64,000 nucleotides of DNA from Paenibacillus periandrae (GTDB lineage: Bacteria; Bacillota; Bacilli; Paenibacillales; NBRC-103111): assembly GCF_022458865.1 (NCBI RefSeq), contig NZ_JAJNMU010000001.1, positions 186,001-250,000 of the forward strand, given 5' to 3'. The translations under genes were made by a program, and so were the position numbers. Positions 34,575-43,087 of this stretch are shown here, in pieces (the first letter of the stretch is position 1; every line of letters begins with the position of its first letter). A model generated the notes under the pieces. It saw only the letters and a program-made list of their open reading frames with translations, ran no database searches and was not told where the DNA came from.

Positions 34575-35933
34575 TTAGACTTGACTTGCAGCCTGTTCTT
34601 CCTTGCGTAAATGTTCAACTTTTTCCTCAACGCCTGTCTCTGCGTTAATATAAATACGATACACGCCACCGTTAATGCGTCCGGTAAACTCGTGACACAG
34701 CACTTCCTCCTGCAGATCATTGCGAATCAAGGCTAATGCTTGACGATCCACCTGCATTTGCGAATTCAATACCTTGCGAGCCTCTTCGGTGGTAATCTTA
34801 GGCGACTTCATCTGCCGCTCTTTATGATTATATACATAATCAGCAGCCTGAAGTCCTGTCACATCGCCATTATCCAAAGCTACCTTAACAGCAACCTTAT
34901 CAATAAAATTGATGACGTCATTCATACGGCTCGCAAATGTTACATTAGCCACATTATTATATTCATCATAGGAAACGGCCGTCATATTGGAGTAACCATG
35001 TGTATCGAGAAATTCGGCAGCCGCATCACGGGCGCCTCTTATATCAAGCTTCTTATCCGGCACATCTCTGGCAGCCGAATACCATAGAAGCTCTCCACCC
35101 TTATGGCTGTAATCCATTTGTGTACCATCCGGTATGTTATCTTTGGGTGCAGTGACGCTGTATGATTCAAACTCGGTGCCGACTCCATTCTCGACGACCT
35201 TAACTGCGGATGGATCAGCGATATTCAAGAACTTCGCCGCCTTTTGCCGCACGTCCTCTGCAGAAACATCATTGCCTGTCAGCATTTTCGCATCATAGGC
35301 TTGATACGTGCTCATGACGGAAGGACTCCACTTGACATCCGCATAGTCTGCGACTTTTTTATCTACGGATTGAAACCCGTCAATAATCGCGTTATCGAGT
35401 GGCTCCTTTTGTGTAGCCAGCGCTGTTTCAACGTCCATCCAACGCAGATTATTCGCCAGAACCTTACTTTGCATACCGCGGAGATCCGTAGATATTTCAT
35501 TGGCATGCTGGTAAAGAGCATTCAACGTTTGCATTTCCTGTTCATTGAGCGGCTGCTTCCCGAGGTCGCGTAAAGCTGCGCGATAAGAGAAATTAGCCAT
35601 GTTGGCCAAAAATTCCTCTGTTTTGTTAAAAGGAAGCAGTGTCAAAGGCAGCTGATTAATCTCATTTTGAGCTTCACTCGTAATTCGCCATACATTGATC
35701 AGACCTTTTTTATAAGAATCCTGTGAAGCCGTGTTTAAGGCTAAGGTGTTGCCAAGCTCAGTATGCAGGCTATCCACATGAAACGAAAGATCGTGAAACG
35801 CTCGCTGATACTGATTCTCGGCCTTGATTAAAATCGCATTTTTCTCCTGATGCTCCAGATATCCCCACATTCCGGCACCAATCAGGACGACTAGCAAAAT
35901 CGGAAACATAACAATGCTTAAACGGCTGTACAT
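34575..35933 (-). CDS. ypeB: Germination protein YpeB
   Basis: 452 residues with an N-terminal membrane anchor (LSIVMFPILLVVLIGAGMWG). The rest matches the YpeB layout: a helical region rich in FHVDSLHTELGN-type segments, then two or three PepSY-like repeats (for example TTEEARKVLNSQMQV and VRQKAAKFLNI). In Bacillus it holds and protects the cortex-lytic enzyme SleB in the spore inner membrane, and the two are co-transcribed sleB-ypeB. Here no sleB precedes it. ATG 35933 has GGGGGA at 9 bases. Confidence 0.93.
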   Translation of the reverse strand: MYSRLSIVMFPILLVVLIGAGMWGYLEHQEKNAILIKAENQYQRAFHDLSFHVDSLHTELGNTLALNTASQDSYKKGLINVWRITSEAQNEINQLPLTLLPFNKTEEFLANMANFSYRAALRDLGKQPLNEQEMQTLNALYQHANEISTDLRGMQSKVLANNLRWMDVETALATQKEPLDNAIIDGFQSVDKKVADYADVKWSPSVMSTYQAYDAKMLTGNDVSAEDVRQKAAKFLNIADPSAVKVVENGVGTEFESYSVTAPKDNIPDGTQMDYSHKGGELLWYSAARDVPDKKLDIRGARDAAAEFLDTHGYSNMTAVSYDEYNNVANVTFASRMNDVINFIDKVAVKVALDNGDVTGLQAADYVYNHKERQMKSPKITTEEARKVLNSQMQVDRQALALIRNDLQEEVLCHEFTGRINGGVYRIYINAETGVEEKVEHLRKEEQAASQV

Positions 35934-36004
35934 GGTAGCAAATCCCCCTTCATCACCCAATATTGGTTTTAGCTTTTGTCGAAGGAAGCGGTCTTATTCA
36001 TGCA

Positions 36005-36028
36005 TAAAAAAAAAGCCTGTCAAGGCTT
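36005..36028 (-). terminator. Terminator of the 53-residue zinc-ribbon-like gene
   Basis: AAGCCT, TGAC loop, AGGCTT followed by an extended T-run on the minus strand, 15 bases after the stop of the small gene. Confidence 0.8.
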
Positions 36029-36042
36029 CTTGAAGAGGATGT

Positions 36043-36204
36043 TCAAAAACAACGGGTTTCTATGAAAAAATCTTTTTCGTTGCTGCACAAACATTGCTTG
36101 AAGCCTGTGTCAATCTTTCCTTTATCTTGCTTGCCTTTCAATACAAACCGCTCACCGCACAGGTTGCAGCGAATTAACACCTTGATTCGATCCTTAGTGA
36201 TCAT
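36043..36204 (-). CDS. Small cysteine-containing protein, 53 residues
   Basis: Starts MITKDRIKVLIRCNLCGERF behind a strong GGAGGGAAG site. Two cysteine pairs (CNLC and CLC) and a later single cysteine suggest a small zinc-binding ribbon. A longer frame from 36246 exists but lacks a ribosome site. It sits between prsW and ypeB, and ends in its own terminator. The function is unknown. Confidence 0.7.
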   Translation of the reverse strand: MITKDRIKVLIRCNLCGERFVLKGKQDKGKIDTGFKQCLCSNEKDFFIETRCF

Positions 36205-36251
36205 GCCTTCCCTCCTGCTTGTCTTATGTGTTATAAGTATGGACAAGCAAA

Positions 36252-36944
36252 TTACATTTCAACCCGTTCTTCCCGCCTAAGCACACGAAGCGGTGATCTG
36301 GCGTTGGCTCGTTTGACATTCCACAGGCTTCGTCCCCACAGGAAGGCCATCAAAGGAAGCATGATCCAGATCCAGTAGGTTTTCGCGGTAAGCAGCACAT
36401 AATCAAAAACTCCATGCCATAATATAGGCAATAAACAGGAGTAGAACAGCTGCCTTGTTCGCTGCTCCGGATTAAACTTGGCTTTACCCAGGTGGTAGCC
36501 CATCATAACGCCAAACATCGCATGACCGGAAACAGGCAGAAAGGCTCGCATCAGCAGCGTGGAGATGGAGGCCGAATTCAGCAGTGCATAAAACACATTC
36601 TCAAGCGTAGCAAACCCAAGCGAAACCGCTACTGAATATACAATGCCATCATATGGCTCATCAAAGGTCGCATGCCGGAAAATGAGAAAGTAAACCAAAA
36701 ACCATTTCAAGAATTCCTCAACACCCGCCGAAATCAAAAAGGAAAACACCAATGGATCATCGCCAAAGCCATGAACAAAAGCCCGCTGCAGCACCATCAC
36801 AGGGAATACAAGTAAAATACCGAACAAAAACATCTTGCCAACGAGATGAATCGGCTCGGTATCATATCGATCCTTTAAATAAAAATAAGCAAGCAGAGCG
36901 ACACCCGGCGCAATTGCTGCCAAGATGACTGAAACAATGCTCAA
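36252..36944 (-). CDS. prsW: Intramembrane metalloprotease PrsW
   Basis: Site-1 protease of anti-sigma factor RsiW in B. subtilis (YpdC). The 230-residue multi-span protein has GVEEFLKWFLVYF (EExxK motif), FATLENVFYAL, a conserved His in GHAMFGVMMGYHLGKAK, and LPILWHGVFDY. These are the four catalytic/metal motifs of the PrsW family. No rsiW/sigW pair is in the window. The ECF sigma at the left edge is too distant to link. Confidence 0.93.
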   Translation of the reverse strand: MSIVSVILAAIAPGVALLAYFYLKDRYDTEPIHLVGKMFLFGILLVFPVMVLQRAFVHGFGDDPLVFSFLISAGVEEFLKWFLVYFLIFRHATFDEPYDGIVYSVAVSLGFATLENVFYALLNSASISTLLMRAFLPVSGHAMFGVMMGYHLGKAKFNPEQRTRQLFYSCLLPILWHGVFDYVLLTAKTYWIWIMLPLMAFLWGRSLWNVKRANARSPLRVLRREERVEM

Positions 36945-37070
36945 GGTGCCACCTCCTAAAAGTTTTCAAAGCATACAAACGAATTTCGATATTTTTCACT
37001 ATATAAATATTATAGACATTTTCAAAGCTTTTTTCCATCACTTCTTAAGCCTTCACCCTATTCACCACAG

Positions 37071-38570
37071 TTATTGTGAAAAAAAGGCTTTTTGATGCTG
37101 GAACACGAGCGGAATTTGCACAAGGGAGCCATTTCTGTTTTTCAGAAGCTGGAGATCAATGCGCTGCTCCTCTCCGTTATCGGACAAACCTTGCGGCTTA
37201 AGCAGCATTATCACATCAGCGGAGGCTTCAACACCCTCGGGAATAGAGATCGGAATCGTATCACCCACAGGCATAGCGGCAATGACAGTCACATTAGCTT
37301 CCTTGGACCATTGCTTTAAAGCATAGGTGATCATTGCATTGCTATCGGCTGTTGTTACAGGAAGTGATTTTCCGCCTACTATCGGCACCCGCTGCAGATG
37401 GTCGATGAACACGACCGGCATTTTGCCCACGACCATTGCAATTTTACCTATGGAGGCAATCACCTTTTCCAGTGTTGTTTCCATCGTGCATTCCAGTGTC
37501 CACAGCATTTTGCTGATCGGGATATACTGAGCATTGGCCGCACCGATTTGATCCGGATCCATTTTACCACTCATCACAAGCTGCGGCTCCACGCCAAGAA
37601 TACGCGCAATGCTTCTTGCCCACAGCTCAAAGCCTGTCATATCCCACGACACATAAATGACGGGTGTCTCATCTAGAGCAATATGGTCAGCCATTTGCTT
37701 CATCAGCATGCTTTTCCCGATGGACGCAGCTCCTGTCAACAAATACAGCCCACAACCAAATCCACCGAACAACGCTTCATCCAGCTTGGTAATGCCGCTC
37801 GGCGTGCCCGAGACTTGTCCACGATAGCGTTTCATATATTCCTCGGTATAAATCGTGATATGATTCGAGTCAGGCGCAACGGGTACCATCATCGTATCTT
37901 CCATCGTTTGATTGAGAATTTCGATGAACGTTTCCAACGGGTTTTGGACCCGGACAAAAAAATCATTCACATCACGGATCGTTTCCGGTAAATGGACGAT
38001 ATAGGTTTCCTTGGCCGATTGCTGAAGCATCGATTGAATTTTTACGCTTTCCCGCCGTCCCAATTCATCGTTGCCCATGCATATAAATACACGTTTATCT
38101 TTTAAAAGCTCGACATGTGTTTCTTTAAATCCAAGCCAATAAGGGACACTCACCCCTGGCAGCCTTGCTTGTGCGAGACTTAACACATCAAATACGCCGT
38201 TGCACAAAATGACGTCCTCTGTGTCCTCCAATATCTCCTCGTTGAACATAAAATCCTCACCGGTCAGAGATTTGTATTTCGGTTCCCGATGGTCGATGGA
38301 CCTGCCAATCAAATCAACAGTGACCTCTTGCGCGTTCGTCACAGGAATAATAATCCGGTTTTCAAAATAATCCCCCCACTGATTGGGACTCACATAAAAG
38401 CCTATTTTGCCAGGATCGAAACCGATCCGAAACAGTTCAATCGTTTCCTGCTCGATTCCTCTTTTGCCAAGATAATATAACGCATCCTCACGAAGCTGCT
38501 TTTGATAATATACGACCATTTCTTCCAGATTCAAGGCTGATTTGGACGTCCCCATTTGGTTGATAGACAT
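37071..38570 (-). CDS. DnaG-core/DnaB-like helicase fusion with a degenerate Toprim site
   Basis: 499 residues in two parts. Residues 25-215 resemble a DnaG catalytic core without its zinc finger: YLGKRGIEQETIELFRIGF, YFENRIIIPVTNAQ, EPKYKSLTGEDFMFN, then the Toprim strands ILCNGVFDVL and FICMGNDELGRR. Two Toprim metal ligands are lost: the Glu of VEGxxD is Asn124, and the first Asp of DxD is Gly166, while Asp168 remains. Residues 255-499 form a RecA-fold DnaB-type helicase: GAASIGKS (280-287), VVFIDHLQ (386-393), and KNRNGSLVQIPL. Start ATG 38570 follows AGGAGGG. Twinkle/T7 gp4 share this layout. Priming is probably lost. Confidence 0.85.
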   Translation of the reverse strand: MSINQMGTSKSALNLEEMVVYYQKQLREDALYYLGKRGIEQETIELFRIGFDPGKIGFYVSPNQWGDYFENRIIIPVTNAQEVTVDLIGRSIDHREPKYKSLTGEDFMFNEEILEDTEDVILCNGVFDVLSLAQARLPGVSVPYWLGFKETHVELLKDKRVFICMGNDELGRRESVKIQSMLQQSAKETYIVHLPETIRDVNDFFVRVQNPLETFIEILNQTMEDTMMVPVAPDSNHITIYTEEYMKRYRGQVSGTPSGITKLDEALFGGFGCGLYLLTGAASIGKSMLMKQMADHIALDETPVIYVSWDMTGFELWARSIARILGVEPQLVMSGKMDPDQIGAANAQYIPISKMLWTLECTMETTLEKVIASIGKIAMVVGKMPVVFIDHLQRVPIVGGKSLPVTTADSNAMITYALKQWSKEANVTVIAAMPVGDTIPISIPEGVEASADVIMLLKPQGLSDNGEEQRIDLQLLKNRNGSLVQIPLVFQHQKAFFSQ

Positions 38571-38594
38571 GTTGCCCTCCTGTGTTGTAAGCAA

Positions 38595-38636
38595 TAAAAA
38601 AAGCACTCACAAAAACAATACTGTTTTTGAGAATGC
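38595..38636 (-). terminator. Terminator of the mecA-like gene
   Basis: A 14-bp stem (GCATTCTCAAAAAC with GTTTTTGTGAGTGC, one G-U) then a T-run on the minus strand, 26 bases past the mecA-like stop. Confidence 0.9.
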
Positions 38637-38662
38637 CGCGTACAGCTTTAATAACTTTGACC

Positions 38663-39265
38663 CTATTTGAAATGCGTGCACAGCACATTGATGGCATCGG
38701 CCGCTATCACCGTTTTGCCATAAACCTCAAGAACAGATCGGGTTACCGAAGCAGCATCGCCATATTCGGACAAGACGGCAATAATGGATTGATACCCACT
38801 CTCTTCCATATCGACAGCATCAAGCTGCAAATACCATTTCTCTTTATAAGAAAATAAAATGCCTCCATCCGTGAGCAAGGGTTGAATAACCTTTGCCATA
38901 CGCAGCAAATCTTCAAAATCGTGAAACACATAGGAGATCTGATCCGTTTGTTCAAGAGTCACTTCAAGCTCATACATTTCTTCCACTTCTTCATCAAATG
39001 TTTCCGAAGTATGATGAAACTCCATCTTGCCGCGTGTCACAATGACGACCATCCCTTGAGCGGGTAGAGCAAGCACTTCAACAGCTAAAGGCCCTGTAGG
39101 GTCAAAGCCCAGCTCAGCGTATGCTTGATCCATCATGTCACTGAACAACTCATGAACTCTGGGGATTTCTCTCCACATGTCGTCCTTTTGAATACCTCGC
39201 TCCGTCAAGTCGTCGAAAGTGAGAAAAATCCGTATCTTGTCCTGACTCAAACGCTCCATTTTCAT
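38663..39265 (-). CDS. mecA: Adaptor protein MecA-family
   Basis: 200 residues. MERLSQDKIRIFLTFDDLTERG is the MecA N-terminal substrate-binding domain (Bacillus MecA also begins MEIER...). The C-terminal domain YVFHDFEDLLRMAKVI and SYKEKWYLQL is the ClpC-binding part. The central linker is acidic (SETFDEEVEEMYELEV). In B. subtilis MecA and its paralogue YpbH feed ComK and other clients to ClpCP; which one this equals cannot be decided. ATG 39265 lies 8 bases after GGGAGG. Confidence 0.88.
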   Translation of the reverse strand: MKMERLSQDKIRIFLTFDDLTERGIQKDDMWREIPRVHELFSDMMDQAYAELGFDPTGPLAVEVLALPAQGMVVIVTRGKMEFHHTSETFDEEVEEMYELEVTLEQTDQISYVFHDFEDLLRMAKVIQPLLTDGGILFSYKEKWYLQLDAVDMEESGYQSIIAVLSEYGDAASVTRSVLEVYGKTVIAADAINVLCTHFK

Positions 39266-39409
39266 ACAGGATTCCTCCCTTGCCGCCACTATTAATAACA
39301 GCTTATGAAGTAAGCTTAAAAAGGTGAATAAGCTTCAAGCTTGTATTCAATTATATGAGTATTATATCACAACATAACAATAAATCTATTGTGGCTATAA
39401 AAAAAGAAA

Positions 39410-39440
39410 GGCACGAACAGGAAAATTCCCATTCATGCCT
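39410..39440 (-). terminator. Terminator of the 101-residue membrane gene
   Basis: AGGCATGAATGGG and CCTGTTCGTGCCT arms (several G-U pairs) then TTCTTTTTTT on the minus strand. Confidence 0.7.
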
Positions 39441-39465
39441 TACAATCCCTTGTATAAAGCCTGTT

Positions 39466-39771
39466 TTACTGCGTCTGATACTGCTCTTTATGCTTGCTGT
39501 CGCGCAAAATTTCGTCTACAGTTGCCTTCAAAGCAGGCTCTTTGTTAATGATTTCCTCAACGCGTCCTAACCCGGCCCTCTCCGTGCTGGCGGATTTGTT
39601 CGCATTATGACCGGCAGACTGATGGCTGCTGCCATTTTTATTTACGTTATTGCCTATAGACTGGTTATTGCTGCTAAAGGAGGACATCAACATCGACCTG
39701 CTCCTGCCGCTTAAATAGACAACTGCCGCTGCACCTACAAGTCCGCCAAGTAAAAAAGACCCTACTCTCAT
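39466..39771 (-). CDS. Small membrane-anchored protein, YtxH-like layout
   Basis: 101 residues. MRVGSFLLGGLVGAAAVVYL is a glycine-rich membrane anchor of the kind seen in YtxH-type proteins. It is followed by a Ser/Asn-rich linker and a charged C-terminal helix (RVEEIINKEPALKATVDEIL). GGAGGG precedes ATG 39771. Monocistronic between the mecA-like gene and a divergent deacetylase. No specific function is supported. Confidence 0.75.
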   Translation of the reverse strand: MRVGSFLLGGLVGAAAVVYLSGRSRSMLMSSFSSNNQSIGNNVNKNGSSHQSAGHNANKSASTERAGLGRVEEIINKEPALKATVDEILRDSKHKEQYQTQ

Positions 39772-39885
39772 CGTTATCCCTCCATCTATTTAGGTACGAT
39801 ACTTATTTTTGACTATGTACTAGCGTTCCATGCATGATAAAATCAGGAAACACCCAAATTCACATAGAACAGGAGTACATCCACC

Positions 39886-40803
39886 ATGATAAAAAAAACG
39901 CTGATGGGCCTCACGGCAGCAGCACTGCTGGCTTCAGCCACAGCTTGCGGGTCCACTACGCAGCCTGCTGCATCCGCCAATCCGCCGACCAGCAGCGTCA
40001 GCCCTGCTCCCACAACTCCCAAGCCTGCTGACAACCCGTCACCACCACCAGCCACGCCGGCAGAGCCTGCTAAACCTATACAAACAGCACCAGAAGGTAC
40101 GGCGCCAGCCCCACAGACACCTTCCACACCGCCTGCGGCAGCAGTACCACAAGCAGCTGCCAAGCTGTACAAATTAAATCCCAAATCCTATGATATTGTG
40201 CCGATTGATTCTGCCGCGACCAATAAAAATGTTGTTTTATTAACCTTTGATGATGGTCCCAAGGACAAGGACATGCTGGAACCTCTGCTTGAGACATTGG
40301 ACAAGCATCACGCAAAGGCGATATTTTTTGTAAATGGATATCGTGTCAAGCAAAAGCCCGAATTGATCAAGCTCATTACGGACCACGGTCATATGATAGG
40401 TAACCATTCCTGGGATCATATTGATTTAAAGAAAGAAAATAAAGACAAGATCGATCAGCAAATCGGGGATGTGCAAAAGCAGATTACGGAGCTGACCGGA
40501 AAGGCGCCCCAATTTTTCCGTCCCCCTTTTGGATCAGGTGGAGATCTCGTCCGTGAAAAGGTGAAACAGGAGAATATGCTGTTCATGACATGGTCCAACG
40601 GCTCATTGGACTGGGAAATGACCACCAAGAATAACAATCCTGACAAGGTTGTCAGCAACGTGCTTGAGCAGCTGCGGCCAGGCAGCAATATTCTGATGCA
40701 CGAGCTGCAATGGACTGTCCAGGCCATGGATAAGCTGCTGACACAGCTGGAACAAAAAAATTATGGCTTCGTAGACCCCGCAACGATCGATACAACACTA
40801 TAA
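39886..40803 (+). CDS. Polysaccharide deacetylase lipoprotein (NodB domain)
   Basis: 305 residues. The signal ends in a lipobox-like ATACGS (Cys21), so it should be lipid-anchored outside. A Pro/Ala/Thr-rich linker of about 70 residues follows, then a NodB (carbohydrate esterase 4) domain with TFDDGP (catalytic base and metal Asp), GNHSWDH (metal histidines), FFRPPFG, and MHELQW. Substrates in the family are peptidoglycan or other N-acetylated glycans. One of few plus-strand genes, with AGGAG before ATG 39886. Confidence 0.92.
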   Translation: MIKKTLMGLTAAALLASATACGSTTQPAASANPPTSSVSPAPTTPKPADNPSPPPATPAEPAKPIQTAPEGTAPAPQTPSTPPAAAVPQAAAKLYKLNPKSYDIVPIDSAATNKNVVLLTFDDGPKDKDMLEPLLETLDKHHAKAIFFVNGYRVKQKPELIKLITDHGHMIGNHSWDHIDLKKENKDKIDQQIGDVQKQITELTGKAPQFFRPPFGSGGDLVREKVKQENMLFMTWSNGSLDWEMTTKNNNPDKVVSNVLEQLRPGSNILMHELQWTVQAMDKLLTQLEQKNYGFVDPATIDTTL

Positions 40804-40807
40804 GCTT

Positions 40808-40858
40808 AACAAAAAGGTGAACCCTCAGCATCATCGCTGATCGGTTCACCTTTTTGTT
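40808..40858. terminator. Bidirectional terminator between convergent genes
   Basis: AACAAAAAGGTGAACC and GGTTCACCTTTTTGTT form a 16-bp perfect stem with an additional inner CAGC/GCTG helix. It serves the deacetylase (+) and the 73-residue gene (-), whose stop lies in its right arm. Confidence 0.9.
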
Positions 40859-41078
40859 AAGACTCTCCTTTTACACGCTGCCAGCCCCATACTAATAAAC
40901 CGGCGACTAACAATATAAACACCCACAACAATGACAAGTAAAAAATTCGCAGCCATCTGTCGCTTTCCGCCGGGTGTACTACTTTTCGAGGGGGCAGAAA
41001 CGTTTCATCCTCGTCTGTCTCTGTTAGAGGTGTTGTATCCTCTTGGCCTTGCCGGTTCGGTGTTATGCTGGAACTCAT
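40857..41078 (-). CDS. Small single-span membrane protein
   Basis: 73 residues: an acidic cytoplasmic-type N-terminus (LTETDEDETFLPPRKVV) and one membrane segment (FYLSLLWVFILLVAGLLVWG) near the C-terminus. It overlaps the end of the CPBP protease gene by 1 base (ATGA-type junction), so it is translationally coupled to it. No family is recognised. It may be a partner or substrate of the protease, which is only a guess from position. Confidence 0.7.
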   Translation of the reverse strand: MSSSITPNRQGQEDTTPLTETDEDETFLPPRKVVHPAESDRWLRIFYLSLLWVFILLVAGLLVWGWQRVKGES

Positions 41079-41671
41079 TATTTCTCTCTCCTATAACGAA
41101 TGATACAACCCATAATCAAATCGATCATAAAATGCGCAATAATCGGCGTCCACAGCGAACCTGTTTGTATGTAAATCCATCCAAGTCCGTAGCTGATCCC
41201 GAATACAAGACCCGTCATCAGCCAGTGCTGCAGATACCGTATATGAATCGCGGCAAATAAAATACTGGTCCAATAGGGCCCCCACGACGCCTGAATCGCC
41301 CCCCTGAATAACCATTCTTCACAAAAAGCGACAACAAAGGACAGCACAATAATATGCCACAAGGGTCGATTTTTAAATATAAGCTCATTGATGCCCCCAT
41401 CATCTGTAACCTCCGGAGGTACCCAATTCGAAATCAACACATCAACGATCAGGACCACAACAGCAAATGCTGCCCCCCATACTAGCAAAAGCATTCCCTG
41501 ATTAAGCGAAAACATTTGTTGAAACCAAGGTTTTTGAAAAAGCATGATAATACAACCCGCCGCGAATACGAGAAACTGCGTGATATAAACATTGAGAACA
41601 ACGGTACGTTCATCAACAGTCGTAATATCCAGCTTCTGAAACTTAAATTGCCTAAAATTAAATTTTTTCAT
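41078..41671 (-). CDS. CPBP-family intramembrane metalloprotease
   Basis: 197 residues with several membrane spans. The CPBP/Abi motifs are FCEEWLFRGAIQASW (EExxxR) and later histidine-bearing helices (FAAIHIRYL and IAHFMIDL). Relatives include Rce1-type CAAX proteases and bacteriocin-immunity Abi proteins, but the substrate is unknown. It is divergent from the 306-residue gene at 41739, with only 67 bases between, so promoters overlap. Confidence 0.9.
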   Translation of the reverse strand: MKKFNFRQFKFQKLDITTVDERTVVLNVYITQFLVFAAGCIIMLFQKPWFQQMFSLNQGMLLLVWGAAFAVVVLIVDVLISNWVPPEVTDDGGINELIFKNRPLWHIIVLSFVVAFCEEWLFRGAIQASWGPYWTSILFAAIHIRYLQHWLMTGLVFGISYGLGWIYIQTGSLWTPIIAHFMIDLIMGCIIRYRREK

Positions 41672-41738
41672 CTATTATTCCCTTTTTCGACATTATCACC
41701 TATACTATCATTAGAAAATAAACGAGGTGTCCTTGGCT

Positions 41739-42656
41739 ATGAACAAACGATTGTCACGTTATGATTACTTGTTTGCATTAACCTTTATTTTTATGCTTGT
41801 TTTAGCTTTAGGAACTTTTTTCTTCGGTCTTCGAATGGGACAAGAACGTGCCACAGCCAAGTATGAGGAGCTTCTATTCAAAAAAACAGAAGTCCAGAAT
41901 GGGTATTCCGCTTATCATCAACAGTATCTGGTGTCCTACTATCATACCATTTATCAGCCTTACAGGGAATTTCACATGAAATGGTTTGAAAAAATGAACG
42001 AGCTAGAGACCAACCGCTCCTCAGACGCATCAGCTATTCTCAAGGATCTCGGCTTGCTTGCCAAAGAAAAATACAACGAGCTCAGCAATAAGTCAATGCC
42101 AGATTCTTCTCCGCTCTTGCAGGAAGGTCTGCAAAATTATTTGAAAAGCTTGAAACTGTTCAGTGAGGCAATGAGTAATATCCAGGGAAAAGCCAACAGT
42201 ACTCCAAGCTATGAGCTTGTAGCCGAAATGAATAAGGATGCTTATTTGGTTGAGGCCAAAAAATTCTCTCTGTCAGCCCAAAAAGATTACTACGATTCCA
42301 TCATCAAATGGAATTTGGCTGATAATCCTCAGCTTAAGCAGGTCGATGTTAGTAAACCTTTGTCGCTCAAGGATTGGACCCCGCTGAGTTTAAGTATGAA
42401 GAATGAATACATATCCAATGCATTATTGAATGGCAAATTGTTCAAACTATATACGCCTCAGGACCTTTCAAGCCGAATTGATGAAATGGTAAGCTCTGGA
42501 CAATCAAGCAAATTAAACCTGACTGATGTTCAGCAGATTATTGATCTCCTGAATGCTACAGATGCCGTCCGCTCCGGGGATTTTATTCGCAATAAAAATC
42601 GCTTATATCCGAATGAAACCTTACCTCAGCTCCCGTTCTTTTTTACACAAAATTAA
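41739..42656 (+). CDS. Membrane-anchored protein of unknown function
   Basis: 305 residues with one N-terminal membrane segment (YLFALTFIFMLVLALGTFFFG) and a long, mainly helical extracytoplasmic domain with coiled-coil character (GQERATAKYEELLFKKTEV). No catalytic motif or cysteine cluster is seen. ATG 41739 follows GAGGTG at 9 bases; a GTG at 41727 overlaps that site. It lies just before the serA T-box leader. No family can be named. Confidence 0.75.
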   Translation: MNKRLSRYDYLFALTFIFMLVLALGTFFFGLRMGQERATAKYEELLFKKTEVQNGYSAYHQQYLVSYYHTIYQPYREFHMKWFEKMNELETNRSSDASAILKDLGLLAKEKYNELSNKSMPDSSPLLQEGLQNYLKSLKLFSEAMSNIQGKANSTPSYELVAEMNKDAYLVEAKKFSLSAQKDYYDSIIKWNLADNPQLKQVDVSKPLSLKDWTPLSLSMKNEYISNALLNGKLFKLYTPQDLSSRIDEMVSSGQSSKLNLTDVQQIIDLLNATDAVRSGDFIRNKNRLYPNETLPQLPFFFTQN

Positions 42657-42713
42657 AAAAAGGACATTGATCTGACAGCTTTTGAACAAGCTGTGACAAC
42701 CCCATTACCCCTA

Positions 42714-42743
42714 TTGACATCGCCTTTGGGGTCATGTTACGCT
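42714..42743 (+). promoter_or_regulatory. Putative serA promoter
   Basis: TTGACA (42714-42719) with an 18-base spacer to TACGCT (42738-42743), a weak -10. It places transcription start near 42750, shortly before T-box stem I. Confidence 0.4.
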
Positions 42744-42749
42744 TATGAA

Positions 42750-43055
42750 AATTCAATTTGTTACAAAACGTTGACGGAGAACCTGTAACACCTTTAATGC
42801 ACAGAGAGCCGATGAACAGGTGCAAATCGGACATTAGGGTTTACAAGAGAGCACTCCAGAGTTGCTGTTCTGAATGCCGCCTGAATCTCGTGATTCCAGA
42901 CGCTGTAGGTGCAGCCGGTTAGAAACCGTTACATTTCTGAGTCCTTGCGGCTCATGAGGCTGTTTGTGCAATCAGACAGTGAATTAGGGTGGTACCACGA
43001 AAGTAACTCTTCGTCCCTTGTATACGTTTAACGTACGAGGATGGAGAGTTTTTTA
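42750..43055 (+). promoter_or_regulatory. T-box leader of serA, serine (AGC) specifier
   Basis: The T-box core AGGGTGGTACCACG lies at 42986-42999, followed by an intrinsic terminator (43004-43055, AACTCT...AGAGTT then TTTTTT). Stem I can be built: GGAG (42776-42779) pairs with CTCC (42854-42857), and CTGTAA and CCTTTAATG pair with downstream TTACAAG and CATTAGGG. The distal hairpin is CCGAT...GGTG...ATCGG. The specifier loop then presents AGC at 42850-42852, a serine codon. Uncharged tRNA-Ser(GCU) would favour readthrough into serA. Confidence 0.9.
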
Positions 43056-43087
43056 GTTTGTCTAGAAAAAAGTGGAGGTTGGCGTAC

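Noticed and set aside
37092..37991. Plus-strand frames opposite the primase-helicase-like gene
   Set aside because: Short overlapping shadows of a gene with clear motifs.
39843..40184. Minus-strand Gly/Ala/Val-rich frame of 113 codons
   Set aside because: It is antisense to the Pro/Ala-rich linker of the deacetylase lipoprotein; composition explains the open frame.
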